The notes under the pieces: generated by a model
Database searches by the model: none
Seen by the model: the letters and a program-made list of their open reading frames with translations, nothing else
What the model was told of the DNA's origin: nothing
Position numbers and translations under genes: made by a program
Assembly: GCA_018821435.1 (NCBI GenBank)
Contig: JAHJME010000022.1
Span: forward strand, 1-64,000
Length of the DNA stretch: 64,000 nucleotides
Reading direction: 5' to 3'
Source of the DNA: Alphaproteobacteria bacterium
GTDB lineage: Bacteria > Pseudomonadota > Alphaproteobacteria > Caulobacterales > Caulobacteraceae
Part shown: piece by piece, positions 1 to 8,006 of the stretch
Numbering within the stretch: the first letter of the stretch is position 1
Layout: each line of letters begins with the position of its first letter

Positions 1-796
1 AGCGCGGGTTCTCGCCGCCGTCGCGCAGGCGGCGCCGGACGCCGTGGCCCCGGCCTCCCGCCCGGCCTGGCGCGGCGGATGGCTGGTCGCGGCCAGCGTG
101 GCGGGACTGAGCGTGCTGGTGGCCCTGCAGATCCGTCCGCCGGTCGCGATCGAACAACCCCCCGCGCCGAGCGCGCCGGCGGCGACCGATGAGAGGGCCG
201 CCCCGGCCGACACGGGCTCACCCACGCCGCCGCCGGCCCTCGCCAGCGCGCCGAAGGCACGAGCGACACCGCCCCGAGCGCCCGCCGCCGCGCCGGAACG
301 GCCGGTCGCGGCCCCCGATGTCGCCGAGGTCGCGCCGCCCCCGCCTCCGCCGCCGCCACCATCGCCATCGCCCCAGATGGCTCGCGCAAAGGCGGCGCCC
401 GCGATCGCGTCCGCGGCAGCGCCCTCGAACGACAGCCTCTCGGAGATCGTGGTCACGGGGTCACGGGTCGAGGAGTCCCGCGTGGCGCCGCGCGCCGCGA
501 CGCCCGTCGAAAGCCCGAGCGCCCTCGCCGCGAAGCTGCGCGACGCCGCCGCCCGCGGCCGGACGGGCGAACTGAAGAGGCTGCTGGCCAAGGGTGCGCC
601 GGTCGACATGCCGGACGACGACGGCGAAACCGCGCTCATGCGCAGCATCCGCGCCAATCAGCCCGCGACCGCCGCCCTCCTGCGCCGTCACGGCGCCAGT
701 CTCGACCTGAAGAACGGCGCGGGCGAGTCCGCGCGGGACATGGCGACGTCTATCGACGACGCGAAACTCAACCGCGCGCTGGGCCTCGACGGCTGA
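1..796 (+). CDS. Membrane protein with Pro-rich linker, TonB-box-like motif and ankyrin repeats (5' end outside window)
   Basis: The frame is open to the left edge, so the gene probably starts upstream; a GTG at 44 is the first start inside the window. Visible order: a short cytoplasmic stretch, one membrane segment (WLVAASVAGLSVLVALQI, about residues 14-31 counted from the GTG), a long Pro/Ala-rich linker with a run of nine prolines, the segment SEIVVTGSRVEE, and about 80 C-terminal residues with two ankyrin-type repeats (GRTGELKRLLAKGAPVDMPD and DGETALMRSIRANQPATAAL). One membrane helix followed by a Pro-rich periplasmic arm resembles TonB or a membrane-bound anti-sigma factor. The EIVVTGSR segment is what begins the plug of many TonB-dependent receptors. 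The function is inferred; a sigma/anti-sigma partner, if present, lies outside the window. Confidence 0.6.
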   Translation, partial: ARVLAAVAQAAPDAVAPASRPAWRGGWLVAASVAGLSVLVALQIRPPVAIEQPPAPSAPAATDERAAPADTGSPTPPPALASAPKARATPPRAPAAAPERPVAAPDVAEVAPPPPPPPPPSPSPQMARAKAAPAIASAAAPSNDSLSEIVVTGSRVEESRVAPRAATPVESPSALAAKLRDAAARGRTGELKRLLAKGAPVDMPDDDGETALMRSIRANQPATAALLRRHGASLDLKNGAGESARDMATSIDDAKLNRALGLDG

Positions 797-823
797 AGCC
801 CTGGGCAAAATCACTGAAAAGAA

Positions 824-899
824 TGGTGCCGCCTAGGTGACTCGAACACCTGACCTACGCATTACGAATGCGCCGCTCTACCAGCTGAGCTAAGGCGGC
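824..899 (-). tRNA. tRNA-Thr (anticodon CGT)
   Basis: Read on the minus strand this is a 76-nt cloverleaf. The acceptor stem GCCGCCT pairs with AGGCGGC and is followed by ACCA, so CCA is encoded. The D arm has AGCTCAGCTGGTAGAGC. The anticodon stem GCGCA/TGCGT encloses loop TTCGTAA, giving anticodon CGT, which reads Thr codon ACG. The T arm contains GTTCGAGTC. A T-rich stretch (TTCTTTTC) follows the 3' end and may help termination. Confidence 0.95.
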
Positions 900-1007
900 C
901 CCTGTCCGGGGACGCGGGCTTGTACCCGCACGGACCCGATTTGAAAAGCGTCACGCCGTCACGCCCATCCGGTCGCGCCGGCGACGGGTCGACGATGCGG
1001 GGCGCGG

Positions 1008-2489
1008 CTATGTCCGACCGCGCCGTCCGCCCGGTCCGCGCGGGGGCGTCGCGGGGCGGGGCGTCTCGGGCTCCTGGTACCCCTCGTCCACCGGATAGAG
1101 CACCGGCTCGCTCAGCATGGGGCCGGCGTCGGCGTAGGCGATGGGCAGGTCCGGCAGCTCGCGCAGGCCGCGTTCGCGACGCTCCAGCCTTGGGTGCAGC
1201 AGCTCGCCGGTCTCGGCGAAGGCGATGGCCAGCCGGGCCCAGTCCTGGGCGTGATAGGCGAACGCGCGGCCTTCGGGATCCAGGTCGGACCAGTCGGGCT
1301 CGGGCGGGGCGTTCATCCCTTTCGCCAGCCACATCCGCGCCTCGTCGATCGCCCCCGCCGCATAGGCCGCCCGCGCCATCAGGCCGGCGATGCGGGCAGT
1401 GACCGGCTCGCCCTCCAGCGCCTTGGCGGCCTCGCGCGCGGCCGGGGCGTCGCCGGTCACCAGCGCCCGTTCCACATAGAGCAGCAGGCTTTCGCGATGG
1501 GTGGGGTTCACGGCGGCCAGCTGGCCCAGGCGCTGGGCGCGTTCGCGCGGCGTCTCGTCGGTGCGCAGGTCGCGGTAGGCCAGGAACAGCGCGGGATGGG
1601 GGGCGGCGCGCCAGGCGTTTTCCAGCGTGGACGCGGCGCGGCCGACCTTGCCGTCGTCGGCCAGCAGCCGTGCGGCCATGACCACCCCGGGCGCGAAGCC
1701 GGGCTGGAGGCGCGCGGCCTCGACGGCCTGGTCCAGGGCGATGCTGCGGGCCTTGGGCTCGGGGGCATGCTCCAGCTGGGCTGCGGAGGCGGCCAGCAGG
1801 GCGGCGCGGGCGCGCTCGGCCACGATCGGCGGCACGATCTTGCGATCCAGGGCGCCCTTCACCAGCGATAGCGCGCCGTCCCAGTCGGCGGCTTCGAGCC
1901 GGGATTCCAGGAGCGCGCGCCAGGCCCAGCGGGCGGAGCGGGCCTCGCCATAGGCTTCCTGGGCATGGCGCAGCGCGGTCTCGCGCGCGCCCTGGGCCAA
2001 CGCCAGCTGCATCAGGCCTTTGTGCCCGGCCAGCCGCATCTCCGGGAAGCTCAACATGGCGGTGTAGGCGGCCTGGGCCTGGGTGACATCGCCCGCCGCA
2101 TCGGCGGCCTGGGCGGCCAGCACGCGGACCAGGGCCGGGGCGTCGGCGGCCAGGTCGGCGGCCTTCTTCGACAGCCGGAGCGCCTCGGAGCCGTCGCCGG
2201 CCGCCACGGCCAGGAAGCCCCGAGCCAGCACGTCGTTGGTCTGCCGCCGCCGCGCCTCGGCCCGGGCGCGCTCGGCGCGGCGCGGCGCGTCCAGCACCCA
2301 GAGGATCGTGCGCCAGACCACGGCGGCCAGCAGGCCGAAGGTGAGGGCGATGATAATGGCGGCCGCGGCGGTGGAGTCGGCGCGCCAGCCCAGCCACACC
2401 ACCGTCGCCCGGCCCGGATCGTCGCTCAGCGCCAGGGCGCCGACGGCGATGGCGGTCATCAGGATCAGGACGACGCCTGCGCGGATCAT
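1008..2489 (-). CDS. hemY: HemY-like inner-membrane TPR protein of the haem operon
   Basis: A 493-residue protein with two N-terminal membrane helices (about residues 2-22 and 37-60), then a long alpha-helical, Ala/Leu-rich region typical of TPR repeats. This is the layout of the HemY_N family found in proteobacterial haem operons; it is not protoporphyrinogen oxidase. Its exact biochemical role is not settled, but it is linked to late tetrapyrrole synthesis. The start was chosen at 2489 because the ATG overlaps the stop of the preceding mitofilin-like gene as ATGA, which implies translational coupling. A longer reading in the same frame would lie inside the upstream gene. The Pro/Arg-rich C terminus looks disordered. 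Confidence 0.85.
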   Translation of the reverse strand: MIRAGVVLILMTAIAVGALALSDDPGRATVVWLGWRADSTAAAAIIIALTFGLLAAVVWRTILWVLDAPRRAERARAEARRRQTNDVLARGFLAVAAGDGSEALRLSKKAADLAADAPALVRVLAAQAADAAGDVTQAQAAYTAMLSFPEMRLAGHKGLMQLALAQGARETALRHAQEAYGEARSARWAWRALLESRLEAADWDGALSLVKGALDRKIVPPIVAERARAALLAASAAQLEHAPEPKARSIALDQAVEAARLQPGFAPGVVMAARLLADDGKVGRAASTLENAWRAAPHPALFLAYRDLRTDETPRERAQRLGQLAAVNPTHRESLLLYVERALVTGDAPAAREAAKALEGEPVTARIAGLMARAAYAAGAIDEARMWLAKGMNAPPEPDWSDLDPEGRAFAYHAQDWARLAIAFAETGELLHPRLERRERGLRELPDLPIAYADAGPMLSEPVLYPVDEGYQEPETPRPATPPRGPGGRRGRT

Positions 2490-3325
2490 GCAGCCGGCCC
2501 CGGCGCCTGCAGCGCACGCACGGCGCGGGCCCGCAGCGCCGTCACCTCGCGATCGATCTCGGCCCGGCGCTCGGCCTCGGCGCGCCACGGCGCCAGCGCC
2601 TCGCGAGCCTTGGGCGGCAGGCTGTCCAGGGCGCGCAGCGCCGGCACGACCTGACCCTCCTGCAGCGCCAGCTCCGCGCGGGCGACGATGGCGTCGGGGC
2701 TCGTTCCCACCGTTTCGTCGACCCGGCGGATCGTGACGACCTTGGCGGCGACATAGGCGATCCGCTGACCCAGCTCGGCGTCGCCGGCCGGCGGCTTGCG
2801 GGCCCGGCGGACGGCCTTGGCGGCGTAGGGCGGGAAGCTGGCGGCCAGCGCCGTGCGGCTGGGCGCGCCGGTCTCGGCCAAGCGGGCCAGGCGACCGAGT
2901 TCGGGCAGGCCGGGGGCGGCGGCGCGCAGGATCGCCAGCTCACGCCCGAACGGTTTCGACCCCTGGCTGGCGTCCACAAGCTGGGCCGCGGCCAGGGCGG
3001 CGGCGGCGGCCTCCGTGGTGCGCGCGCCCTGGTTCTCCAGCGTGGCGATCCGGGCGTTCAGCCGCGCCACTTCGTCGGCGGTCGGCGACGCGACGACGAT
3101 GGGCAGGGTCTCAGGGGGCGGCGCGGCCAGGGACTGTCGCTCGACCGCCGTCACCGCCGGCGCGGGCTTCGTCGGCAACAGCCGCGCGCCGAACATCGCC
3201 ACGCCCGCGCCGGCCAGCACGCAGAGAATCCCGAAGGCGATCAGGGCCCAGAACCCGATGCCCATCAGCGGCTTTGGCCGATACTGGGCCGGATCCTTGG
3301 GCAAGTCGGGTTCGGTCGGACTCAT
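2486..3325 (-). CDS. Mitofilin/Mic60-like (COG4223-type) membrane protein
   Basis: A 279-residue protein. A short Pro-rich cytoplasmic N terminus precedes one membrane helix (about residues 22-46). A low-complexity stretch and a short predicted coiled coil (DEVARLNARIATLENQ) follow, then a helical C-terminal region. Alphaproteobacterial homologues of mitochondrial Mic60 have this build and are commonly found beside hemD and hemY, as here. Known members shape or tether the inner membrane; that role in this organism is inferred from family and position. The gene begins 3 bases after the hemD stop and overlaps hemY by 4 bases, so all three are probably one message. Confidence 0.75.
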   Translation of the reverse strand: MSPTEPDLPKDPAQYRPKPLMGIGFWALIAFGILCVLAGAGVAMFGARLLPTKPAPAVTAVERQSLAAPPPETLPIVVASPTADEVARLNARIATLENQGARTTEAAAAALAAAQLVDASQGSKPFGRELAILRAAAPGLPELGRLARLAETGAPSRTALAASFPPYAAKAVRRARKPPAGDAELGQRIAYVAAKVVTIRRVDETVGTSPDAIVARAELALQEGQVVPALRALDSLPPKAREALAPWRAEAERRAEIDREVTALRARAVRALQAPGPAA

Positions 3326-3328
3326 GGC

Positions 3329-4033
3329 TCAGGGCCGCCGGTCGATCAGGTTCAGCAACGCCGCCTCAAGGGGGAAGGGCGGGAAGGCCTTGGCGGCGAG
3401 CCGGGTGCGGGCCAGCGGCTTGACCACCGCTTTCGACAGCCCCAGCGCCCGCATCTCCGGCGCCGGATAGGCCTTGAGCAGCTTGGCCAGCACCTGGGCG
3501 GCGCGTGGCGAATGCAGCAGCACCGCGTCGCTGCGCCCCAGCGCCTCGGCCTCGGCCTGGGCCAGGTCCACGGGCGCGGTCTCGTACAGGATCAGCCGGC
3601 GCGCCTCGACACCCTGCTTCTCCAGGGCGCCGGCCAGGTCGCCGGCGGGCTCCAGGGCCCCTGGGTGCAGCACCGCGCCGCGCAGCTCGCCGCGCCGTGC
3701 CGCGATTCCCTCGGCCAGGGCTTCCACGTCGCCGTCGGCCGACAGCACCGACTTGAACCCCGCCGCCCGCGCGGCCTGGGCCGTCGCCGCGCCGACCGCG
3801 AACACCTTCAGGCCCCGCTCGCCGCTGGCGTCGGCGAAGGCGCGCACGCCGTTGGCGCTGGTGAAGGCCAGGGCCGCGACCCCGCGCAGATCGACGCCCA
3901 CGTCGGGCAGCACGCGGACGGCCAGCAACGGCGCGACCACCGCGTCATGACCCATCGCCCGCACGCGCTCGGCGGTGACGTGCGCGCCCGGCTGGGCGCG
4001 GGTGATCCAAATTCGCTGTCTGCGGCCCGCCAT
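3329..4033 (-). CDS. hemD: Uroporphyrinogen-III synthase
   Basis: A 234-residue HemD-family protein that cyclises hydroxymethylbilane with inversion of ring D to give uroporphyrinogen III. The family is weakly conserved in sequence. Features that fit are the N-terminal WITRAQPGA strand-loop, the ALAFTSANGVRAF segment, the GAATAQAARAAGF segment and the VLLHSPRAAQVL segment, which together match the two-lobed fold. It lies 101 bases downstream of hemC, the preceding pathway enzyme, in the same direction. Confidence 0.9.
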   Translation of the reverse strand: MAGRRQRIWITRAQPGAHVTAERVRAMGHDAVVAPLLAVRVLPDVGVDLRGVAALAFTSANGVRAFADASGERGLKVFAVGAATAQAARAAGFKSVLSADGDVEALAEGIAARRGELRGAVLHPGALEPAGDLAGALEKQGVEARRLILYETAPVDLAQAEAEALGRSDAVLLHSPRAAQVLAKLLKAYPAPEMRALGLSKAVVKPLARTRLAAKAFPPFPLEAALLNLIDRRP

Positions 4034-4134
4034 AGGGCGATCCTGTTATCCGACCCGTCGCGCTTCACCAACGACGTTGCGGCGGTACGCCGGCATGTTC
4101 AACGCCCCATTCGCCAAGCGGCGCCTTAAGGCCT

Positions 4135-5112
4135 CTAGAGGACGATGGCGTCGCCGGCCTCGTCCTTGATCGCCTGGCCCAGCGAGACGCCCAGGTCCCG
4201 GGCCGAGGCCAGGGGGTCGGAGAGCTGGGACAGCTCGGTGTCGCCCGCGTGCCGGAACCGCACCGAGCCGTCGGGGGCCAGGGCCTCGACGATCAGCTTC
4301 ACGAAGCCGCCTTCCAGCCAGGCATGGGCGCCGATGGGGGTCTTGCACGAGCCTTCCAGGGCCATCAGCGCCCCACGCTCGGCGGCGACGCACAGGGTGG
4401 TGGTCTCGCAGCGCAGGCCGGCGACCCAGGGCAGGTCGCGATCCGCCTCGCGGGTCTCGATGGCCAGGGCGCCCTGTCCGGGGGCCGGCGGAATCTCCTT
4501 GGGATCCAGCAGGCTCTTGGGCAGGTCGCCCAGCCCCAGGCGGCGCAGGCCGGCGTAGGCCAGCAGGATCGCGTCGGCGTCGCCTGCCGCCAGCTTCGCC
4601 AGCCGGGTGTCGACGTTGCCCCGCAGCATCTGCACGTCCAGGTCGGGGCGGCGGTACAGCGACTGGGCCTGGCGGCGCAGGCTGGCCGTGCCCAGCTTCG
4701 CGCCCTGAGGCAGATCTTCCAGGGTGATCGCCTCGCGGCTCAGGAAGGCGTCGCGCGGATCCTCGCGCTCGGGGATCGCGGCGATGCACAGGCCGGGCGG
4801 CAGTTCGGCGGGCATGTCCTTCATCGAATGGACCGCGCAATCGATGCGCCCGTCGATCAGGGCTTCCTCGATCTCCTTGGTGAAGAGCCCCTTGCCGCCG
4901 ATCTCCAGCAGGCGGCGGTCCTGGATGCGGTCGCCCGTCGTGGTGATCACGATCAGCGGCGCGACGGCTTCCACCTCGGCGGCGTTATCGGGATCGGCCC
5001 CAAGGGCGGCGGCGATGCGGCGCTGGATCTGGCCGGACTGGGCCAGGCTGAGCTTGGAGCCGCGGGCGCCGATACGGACCTGGCCGGAATGGGCGGGCGG
5101 TTGCGAAGGCAC
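4135..5112 (-). CDS. hemC: Porphobilinogen deaminase (hydroxymethylbilane synthase)
   Basis: A 325-residue enzyme that joins four porphobilinogens into hydroxymethylbilane. Family hallmarks are [13 protein letters not shown] near the N terminus, [27 protein letters not shown], and [15 protein letters not shown], whose Cys carries the dipyrromethane cofactor. The start is a GTG at 5112; no in-frame ATG fits better. It is the first gene of the leftward haem operon and is transcribed divergently from tsaD. Confidence 0.95.
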   Translation of the reverse strand: MPSQPPAHSGQVRIGARGSKLSLAQSGQIQRRIAAALGADPDNAAEVEAVAPLIVITTTGDRIQDRRLLEIGGKGLFTKEIEEALIDGRIDCAVHSMKDMPAELPPGLCIAAIPEREDPRDAFLSREAITLEDLPQGAKLGTASLRRQAQSLYRRPDLDVQMLRGNVDTRLAKLAAGDADAILLAYAGLRRLGLGDLPKSLLDPKEIPPAPGQGALAIETREADRDLPWVAGLRCETTTLCVAAERGALMALEGSCKTPIGAHAWLEGGFVKLIVEALAPDGSVRFRHAGDTELSQLSDPLASARDLGVSLGQAIKDEAGDAIVL

Positions 5113-5142
5113 GGTGGGCGGTCTACCTGCGGGAGCGAAAAC

Positions 5143-5158
5143 GTAGCAGGGCTGCTAC
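5143..5158. promoter_or_regulatory. Palindrome between divergent hemC and tsaD
   Basis: The sequence GTAGCAG-GG-CTGCTAC is a perfect 7-bp inverted repeat with a 2-bp centre. It lies 30 bases before the hemC start and 27 bases before the tsaD start. The size and placement fit an operator for a dimeric regulator acting on one or both genes, but no regulator can be named. Confidence 0.35.
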
Positions 5159-5184
5159 AGGAGCGGCCCGCCCCCGGCAACCGG

Positions 5185-6276
5185 ATGACCGAAATCCTCA
5201 CCGTCCTTGGACTCGAGACGAGCTGCGACGAGACCGCCGCCGCAGTCGTGCGCCGTCATGCCGACGGCCGCGTCGAGGTGCTGAGCTCCATCGTCGGCAG
5301 CCAGATCGCCGAGCATGCCCCCTATGGCGGCGTGGTGCCGGAGATCGCGGCGCGCGCCCATGTCGAGAGCGTGGACGCCATCGCCGAGGCCGCTCTGGCC
5401 GAGGCCGGCCTGACCTATGCGGACTTGAGCGGCGTCGCCGCGACCGCCGGCCCAGGCCTGGTGGGCGGCGTCATGGTCGGGTTGTCGTTCGGGAAGGCGG
5501 TGGCCCTGGCCCGCGGCCTGCCGCTGGTGGCGGTGAACCATCTGGAAGGCCACGCCGTCTCGGCGCGGCTGGGCGCGGACCTGCCCTATCCGTTCCTGCT
5601 GCTGCTCGTGTCCGGCGGGCATTGCCAGCTCTTGAGCGTGGACGGGATCGGCGCATGTCGTCGGCTGGGCACGACCATCGACGACGCGGCGGGCGAGGCC
5701 TTCGACAAGATCGCCAAGGCCATGGGCCTGCCCTACCCCGGCGGGCCGGCGCTGGAGGCGATGGCCGAGGGCGGCGACGCCGGCGCCTTCCAGCTCCCGC
5801 GCATGCTTCTGGGCCGCAAGGACTGCGACTTCTCGTTCTCCGGTCTCAAGACCGCCGCCGCCCGGCTGGCCGAAGGCGTCACCACCGACACCCAGCGGCG
5901 CGACCTGGCCGCCGCCGTCCAGACCGCCATCGCCGGCCAGCTCGCCGAGAAATCCGAGCGGGCCATGCAGGCCTATGCGATCGAACATGAGGGCCGGGGC
6001 CTGCGCTTCGTGGTCGCCGGCGGCGTCGCCGCCAACCGCGCCGTCCGCGCCAGGCTCCAGGACTCCGCCGCCCGGCATGGCTTCAGCTTCGCCGCCCCGC
6101 CGCTGGCCTACTGCACCGACAACGCCGCCATGATCGCGCTGGCGGGCGCGGAGCGGCTGGCCGCCGGGATCTCCGACCCACTGGACGCCGTTGCAAGGCC
6201 GCGCTGGCCGCTGGACGAAGCGGCCGCCAACGCCAGCCCGACCCACAAGGCCGGCCGCAAGGGAGCCAAGGCATGA
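5185..6276 (+). CDS. tsaD: tRNA N6-adenosine threonylcarbamoyltransferase TsaD
   Basis: A 363-residue Kae1/Qri7/TsaD protein of the ASKHA fold. It transfers the threonylcarbamoyl group to A37 of ANN-decoding tRNAs together with TsaB and TsaE. Visible signatures are [14 protein letters not shown] at the start, [15 protein letters not shown], the iron-binding motif [12 protein letters not shown], and [15 protein letters not shown]. The start is the ATG at 5185; the frame is open further upstream but only across antisense hemC sequence. It overlaps gpsA by 4 bases (ATGA). Confidence 0.97.
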   Translation: MTEILTVLGLETSCDETAAAVVRRHADGRVEVLSSIVGSQIAEHAPYGGVVPEIAARAHVESVDAIAEAALAEAGLTYADLSGVAATAGPGLVGGVMVGLSFGKAVALARGLPLVAVNHLEGHAVSARLGADLPYPFLLLLVSGGHCQLLSVDGIGACRRLGTTIDDAAGEAFDKIAKAMGLPYPGGPALEAMAEGGDAGAFQLPRMLLGRKDCDFSFSGLKTAAARLAEGVTTDTQRRDLAAAVQTAIAGQLAEKSERAMQAYAIEHEGRGLRFVVAGGVAANRAVRARLQDSAARHGFSFAAPPLAYCTDNAAMIALAGAERLAAGISDPLDAVARPRWPLDEAAANASPTHKAGRKGAKA

Positions 6277-7274
6277 CGCCCAAGCCTCTGACCACCGTCG
6301 GCGTTATCGGCGGCGGCGCCTGGGGCACGGCCCTGGCCCAGGTCTGCGCGCGCGCGGGCCGCGACGTGATCCTGTGGGCCCGCGAGCCCGAGGTGGTCGC
6401 CAGCATCAACGCCACCCACGAGAACGCGACGTTCCTGAAGGGCGTGCCGCTGGACGCCGCGATCCGCGCCACCGGCGATCTGGCCGACCTCGCCGGCGCC
6501 GACCTGGTCCTGGCCGTGCCGCCCGCGCAACACATGCGCTCGACCCTGGCCGCGTTCGCCCCTCACGCCCGTGACGGCCTGCCGATCCTGCTGTGCTCCA
6601 AGGGGATCGAACAGGGCTCGCTGAAGCTGATGACCGAGGTCCTGGCCGAGACGATCCCGCAGGCGCAGCCCGCCGTCCTCTCCGGCCCCAGCTTCGCCGG
6701 CGAGGTGGCGCGCGGCCTGCCCACCGCCGTCACCCTGGCCTGCCCGGAGACCGGCTGCGCCGAAGACCTGGCCGACGCCATCGCCACGCCCACCTTCCGG
6801 CCCTACTTCGCCACCGACATGATCGGCGCCGAGGCCGGCGGCGCCGTGAAGAACGTGCTGGCCATCGCCTGCGGCATCGTCGAGGGGCGCGGCCTGGGCC
6901 GCTCGGCCCACGCGGCGTTGATCACGCGCGGCTTCTCCGAGCTGACCCGCTTGGCCGTGGCGCTGGGCGGCGAGGCCGAGACGGTGGCCGGGCTTTGCGG
7001 CCTGGGCGACCTGGTGCTGACCTGTTCCAGCCCGCAATCGCGCAACATGAGCGTCGGCTTGGCGCTGGGCGGCGGCCAGACCCTGGACGAGGCCCTGGCC
7101 GGCAAGCTGTCGGTGGCCGAGGGCGTGGCGTCCGCGCCCGCCGTACGCGACCTGGCCCGCAAGCTTGGCGTCGAGACCCCGATCTGCGAGGCCGTTGCCG
7201 CCATCCTGGCCGGCGAGGTCAGCGTCGACGACGCGATCCGGGGCCTTTTGTCCCGCCCCCTTCGAGAGGAATGA
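6273..7274 (+). CDS. gpsA: Glycerol-3-phosphate dehydrogenase [NAD(P)+]
   Basis: A 333-residue cytosolic enzyme that reduces dihydroxyacetone phosphate to sn-glycerol 3-phosphate for phospholipid synthesis. The Rossmann motif [14 protein letters not shown] is at the N terminus. Other hallmarks are [29 protein letters not shown], and the catalytic Lys in [17 protein letters not shown]. The length is normal. The start overlaps the tsaD stop, so expression is likely coupled. Confidence 0.97.
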   Translation: MTPKPLTTVGVIGGGAWGTALAQVCARAGRDVILWAREPEVVASINATHENATFLKGVPLDAAIRATGDLADLAGADLVLAVPPAQHMRSTLAAFAPHARDGLPILLCSKGIEQGSLKLMTEVLAETIPQAQPAVLSGPSFAGEVARGLPTAVTLACPETGCAEDLADAIATPTFRPYFATDMIGAEAGGAVKNVLAIACGIVEGRGLGRSAHAALITRGFSELTRLAVALGGEAETVAGLCGLGDLVLTCSSPQSRNMSVGLALGGGQTLDEALAGKLSVAEGVASAPAVRDLARKLGVETPICEAVAAILAGEVSVDDAIRGLLSRPLREE

Positions 7275-7278
7275 CCCG

Positions 7279-7563
7279 ATGCCGCTCTTCGTCCTGCACT
7301 GCCTCGACAAGCCGGACTCGCTGCCGCTGCGCATGGCTACCCGCGAGGCGCACCTGGCCTACGTCGGCGGCCGCGTGGCCGAGATCAAGGTCGGCGGCCC
7401 CATGCTGAACGCCAACGGCGACATGGCAGGCTCGCTGCTGATCCTGGACGTGGCCGATCTGGCCGCCGCCGAGGCGTTCAGCGCCGACGACCCCTACACC
7501 AAGGCCGGTCTCTGGGAGCGGGTCAGCGTCAAGGCGCTGAAGGCGACGCTTGGCCAACTCTGA
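7279..7563 (+). CDS. YciI-like protein
   Basis: A 94-residue protein of the YciI family (dimeric alpha/beta ferredoxin-like fold). It shows the typical small-enzyme layout: an initial strand (MPLFVLHCLDKP), the R-x-x-H segment RMATREAHLAYV, GGPMLNANGDMAGSLLI, and a DDPYTKAGLWERVSV end. The biochemical function of most YciI proteins is unknown. GAGAGGA at 7264-7270 supports the start. It lies 4 bases after gpsA and overlaps the Rieske gene by 14 bases, so it belongs to the tsaD-gpsA operon. Confidence 0.85.
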   Translation: MPLFVLHCLDKPDSLPLRMATREAHLAYVGGRVAEIKVGGPMLNANGDMAGSLLILDVADLAAAEAFSADDPYTKAGLWERVSVKALKATLGQL

Positions 7564-7915
7564 GCCCGACAACCCGGCCCGGCCGCCCGTCGGGGTCCGC
7601 CTCTGCGCGCTGGACGAGATCAAGGATCCGGGCGGCAAGTCGTTCCGGTTCCGCGACGGCTCGCGGATGTTCGCCGGCTTCGTGATCCGCCAGGGCGAGA
7701 CCGCGCGCGGCTTCGTGGACTCCTGCCCGCACGCCGGCTGGCCGCTGGCGCCCATGGACGACCGCTACCTGACCCGCGACGCCCGCCACATCCTGTGCGC
7801 CGGCCACGGGGCGCTGTTCAACCTGGACGGCCTCTGTGTCGCCGGCCCCTGCGCCGACGAGCGGCTGGCGACGTGGGGGATCGAAGTGCGGGACGGCGAG
7901 GTCTTCACGGCGTAA
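7550..7915 (+). CDS. Small Rieske [2Fe-2S] protein
   Basis: A 121-residue protein with a Rieske cluster signature: C59-P-H61 (SCPHAGWPL) and C83-A-G-H86 (ILCAGHGALF). Two Cys and two His are therefore present to bind a [2Fe-2S] cluster. The gap between the halves is 21 residues, longer than the usual 15-17. Such stand-alone Rieske proteins serve as electron carriers or as the cluster domain of oxygenases; no oxygenase partner is adjacent. The start is TTG at 7550, inside the end of the YciI gene. Confidence 0.8.
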   Translation: MANSEPDNPARPPVGVRLCALDEIKDPGGKSFRFRDGSRMFAGFVIRQGETARGFVDSCPHAGWPLAPMDDRYLTRDARHILCAGHGALFNLDGLCVAGPCADERLATWGIEVRDGEVFTA

Positions 7916-7920
7916 GCCCC

Positions 7921-8006
7921 TTCCCCCTTCGGGACCTCACCCAGCGGGGGGAGGAGCGAAACGCAGATGGTCCCCCTCTGGGGGAGCTCGCGAAGCGAGA
8001 GGGGGA
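7921..8006. repeat. GC-rich palindromic intergenic repeat at a convergent gene end
   Basis: This segment between the Rieske gene and the oppositely oriented creatininase gene contains nested palindromes. One is CTCGC-GAA-GCGAG flanked by CCCCCTC and GAGGGGG; another is a C-rich/G-rich pair near 7922-7952. It resembles the other C-tract/G-tract elements in the window and may serve as a two-way terminator. Confidence 0.6.

Noticed and set aside
824..899. tRNA-Thr as an integration site for a mobile island
   Set aside because: No integrase, direct repeat of the tRNA 3' end or change in base composition is seen on either side within the window.
862..2517. Long open frame on the minus strand in a second frame over hemY
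   Set aside because: It is an Arg/Pro/Gly-rich shadow of hemY in another frame and would run into the tRNA-Thr gene; the HemY frame has membrane helices and coupling to its upstream gene.
4249..5184. A 312-codon extension upstream of tsaD in the same frame
   Set aside because: It is antisense to hemC, Gly/Gln/Arg-rich and unlike TsaD proteins; TsaD starts naturally at the ATG at 5185.
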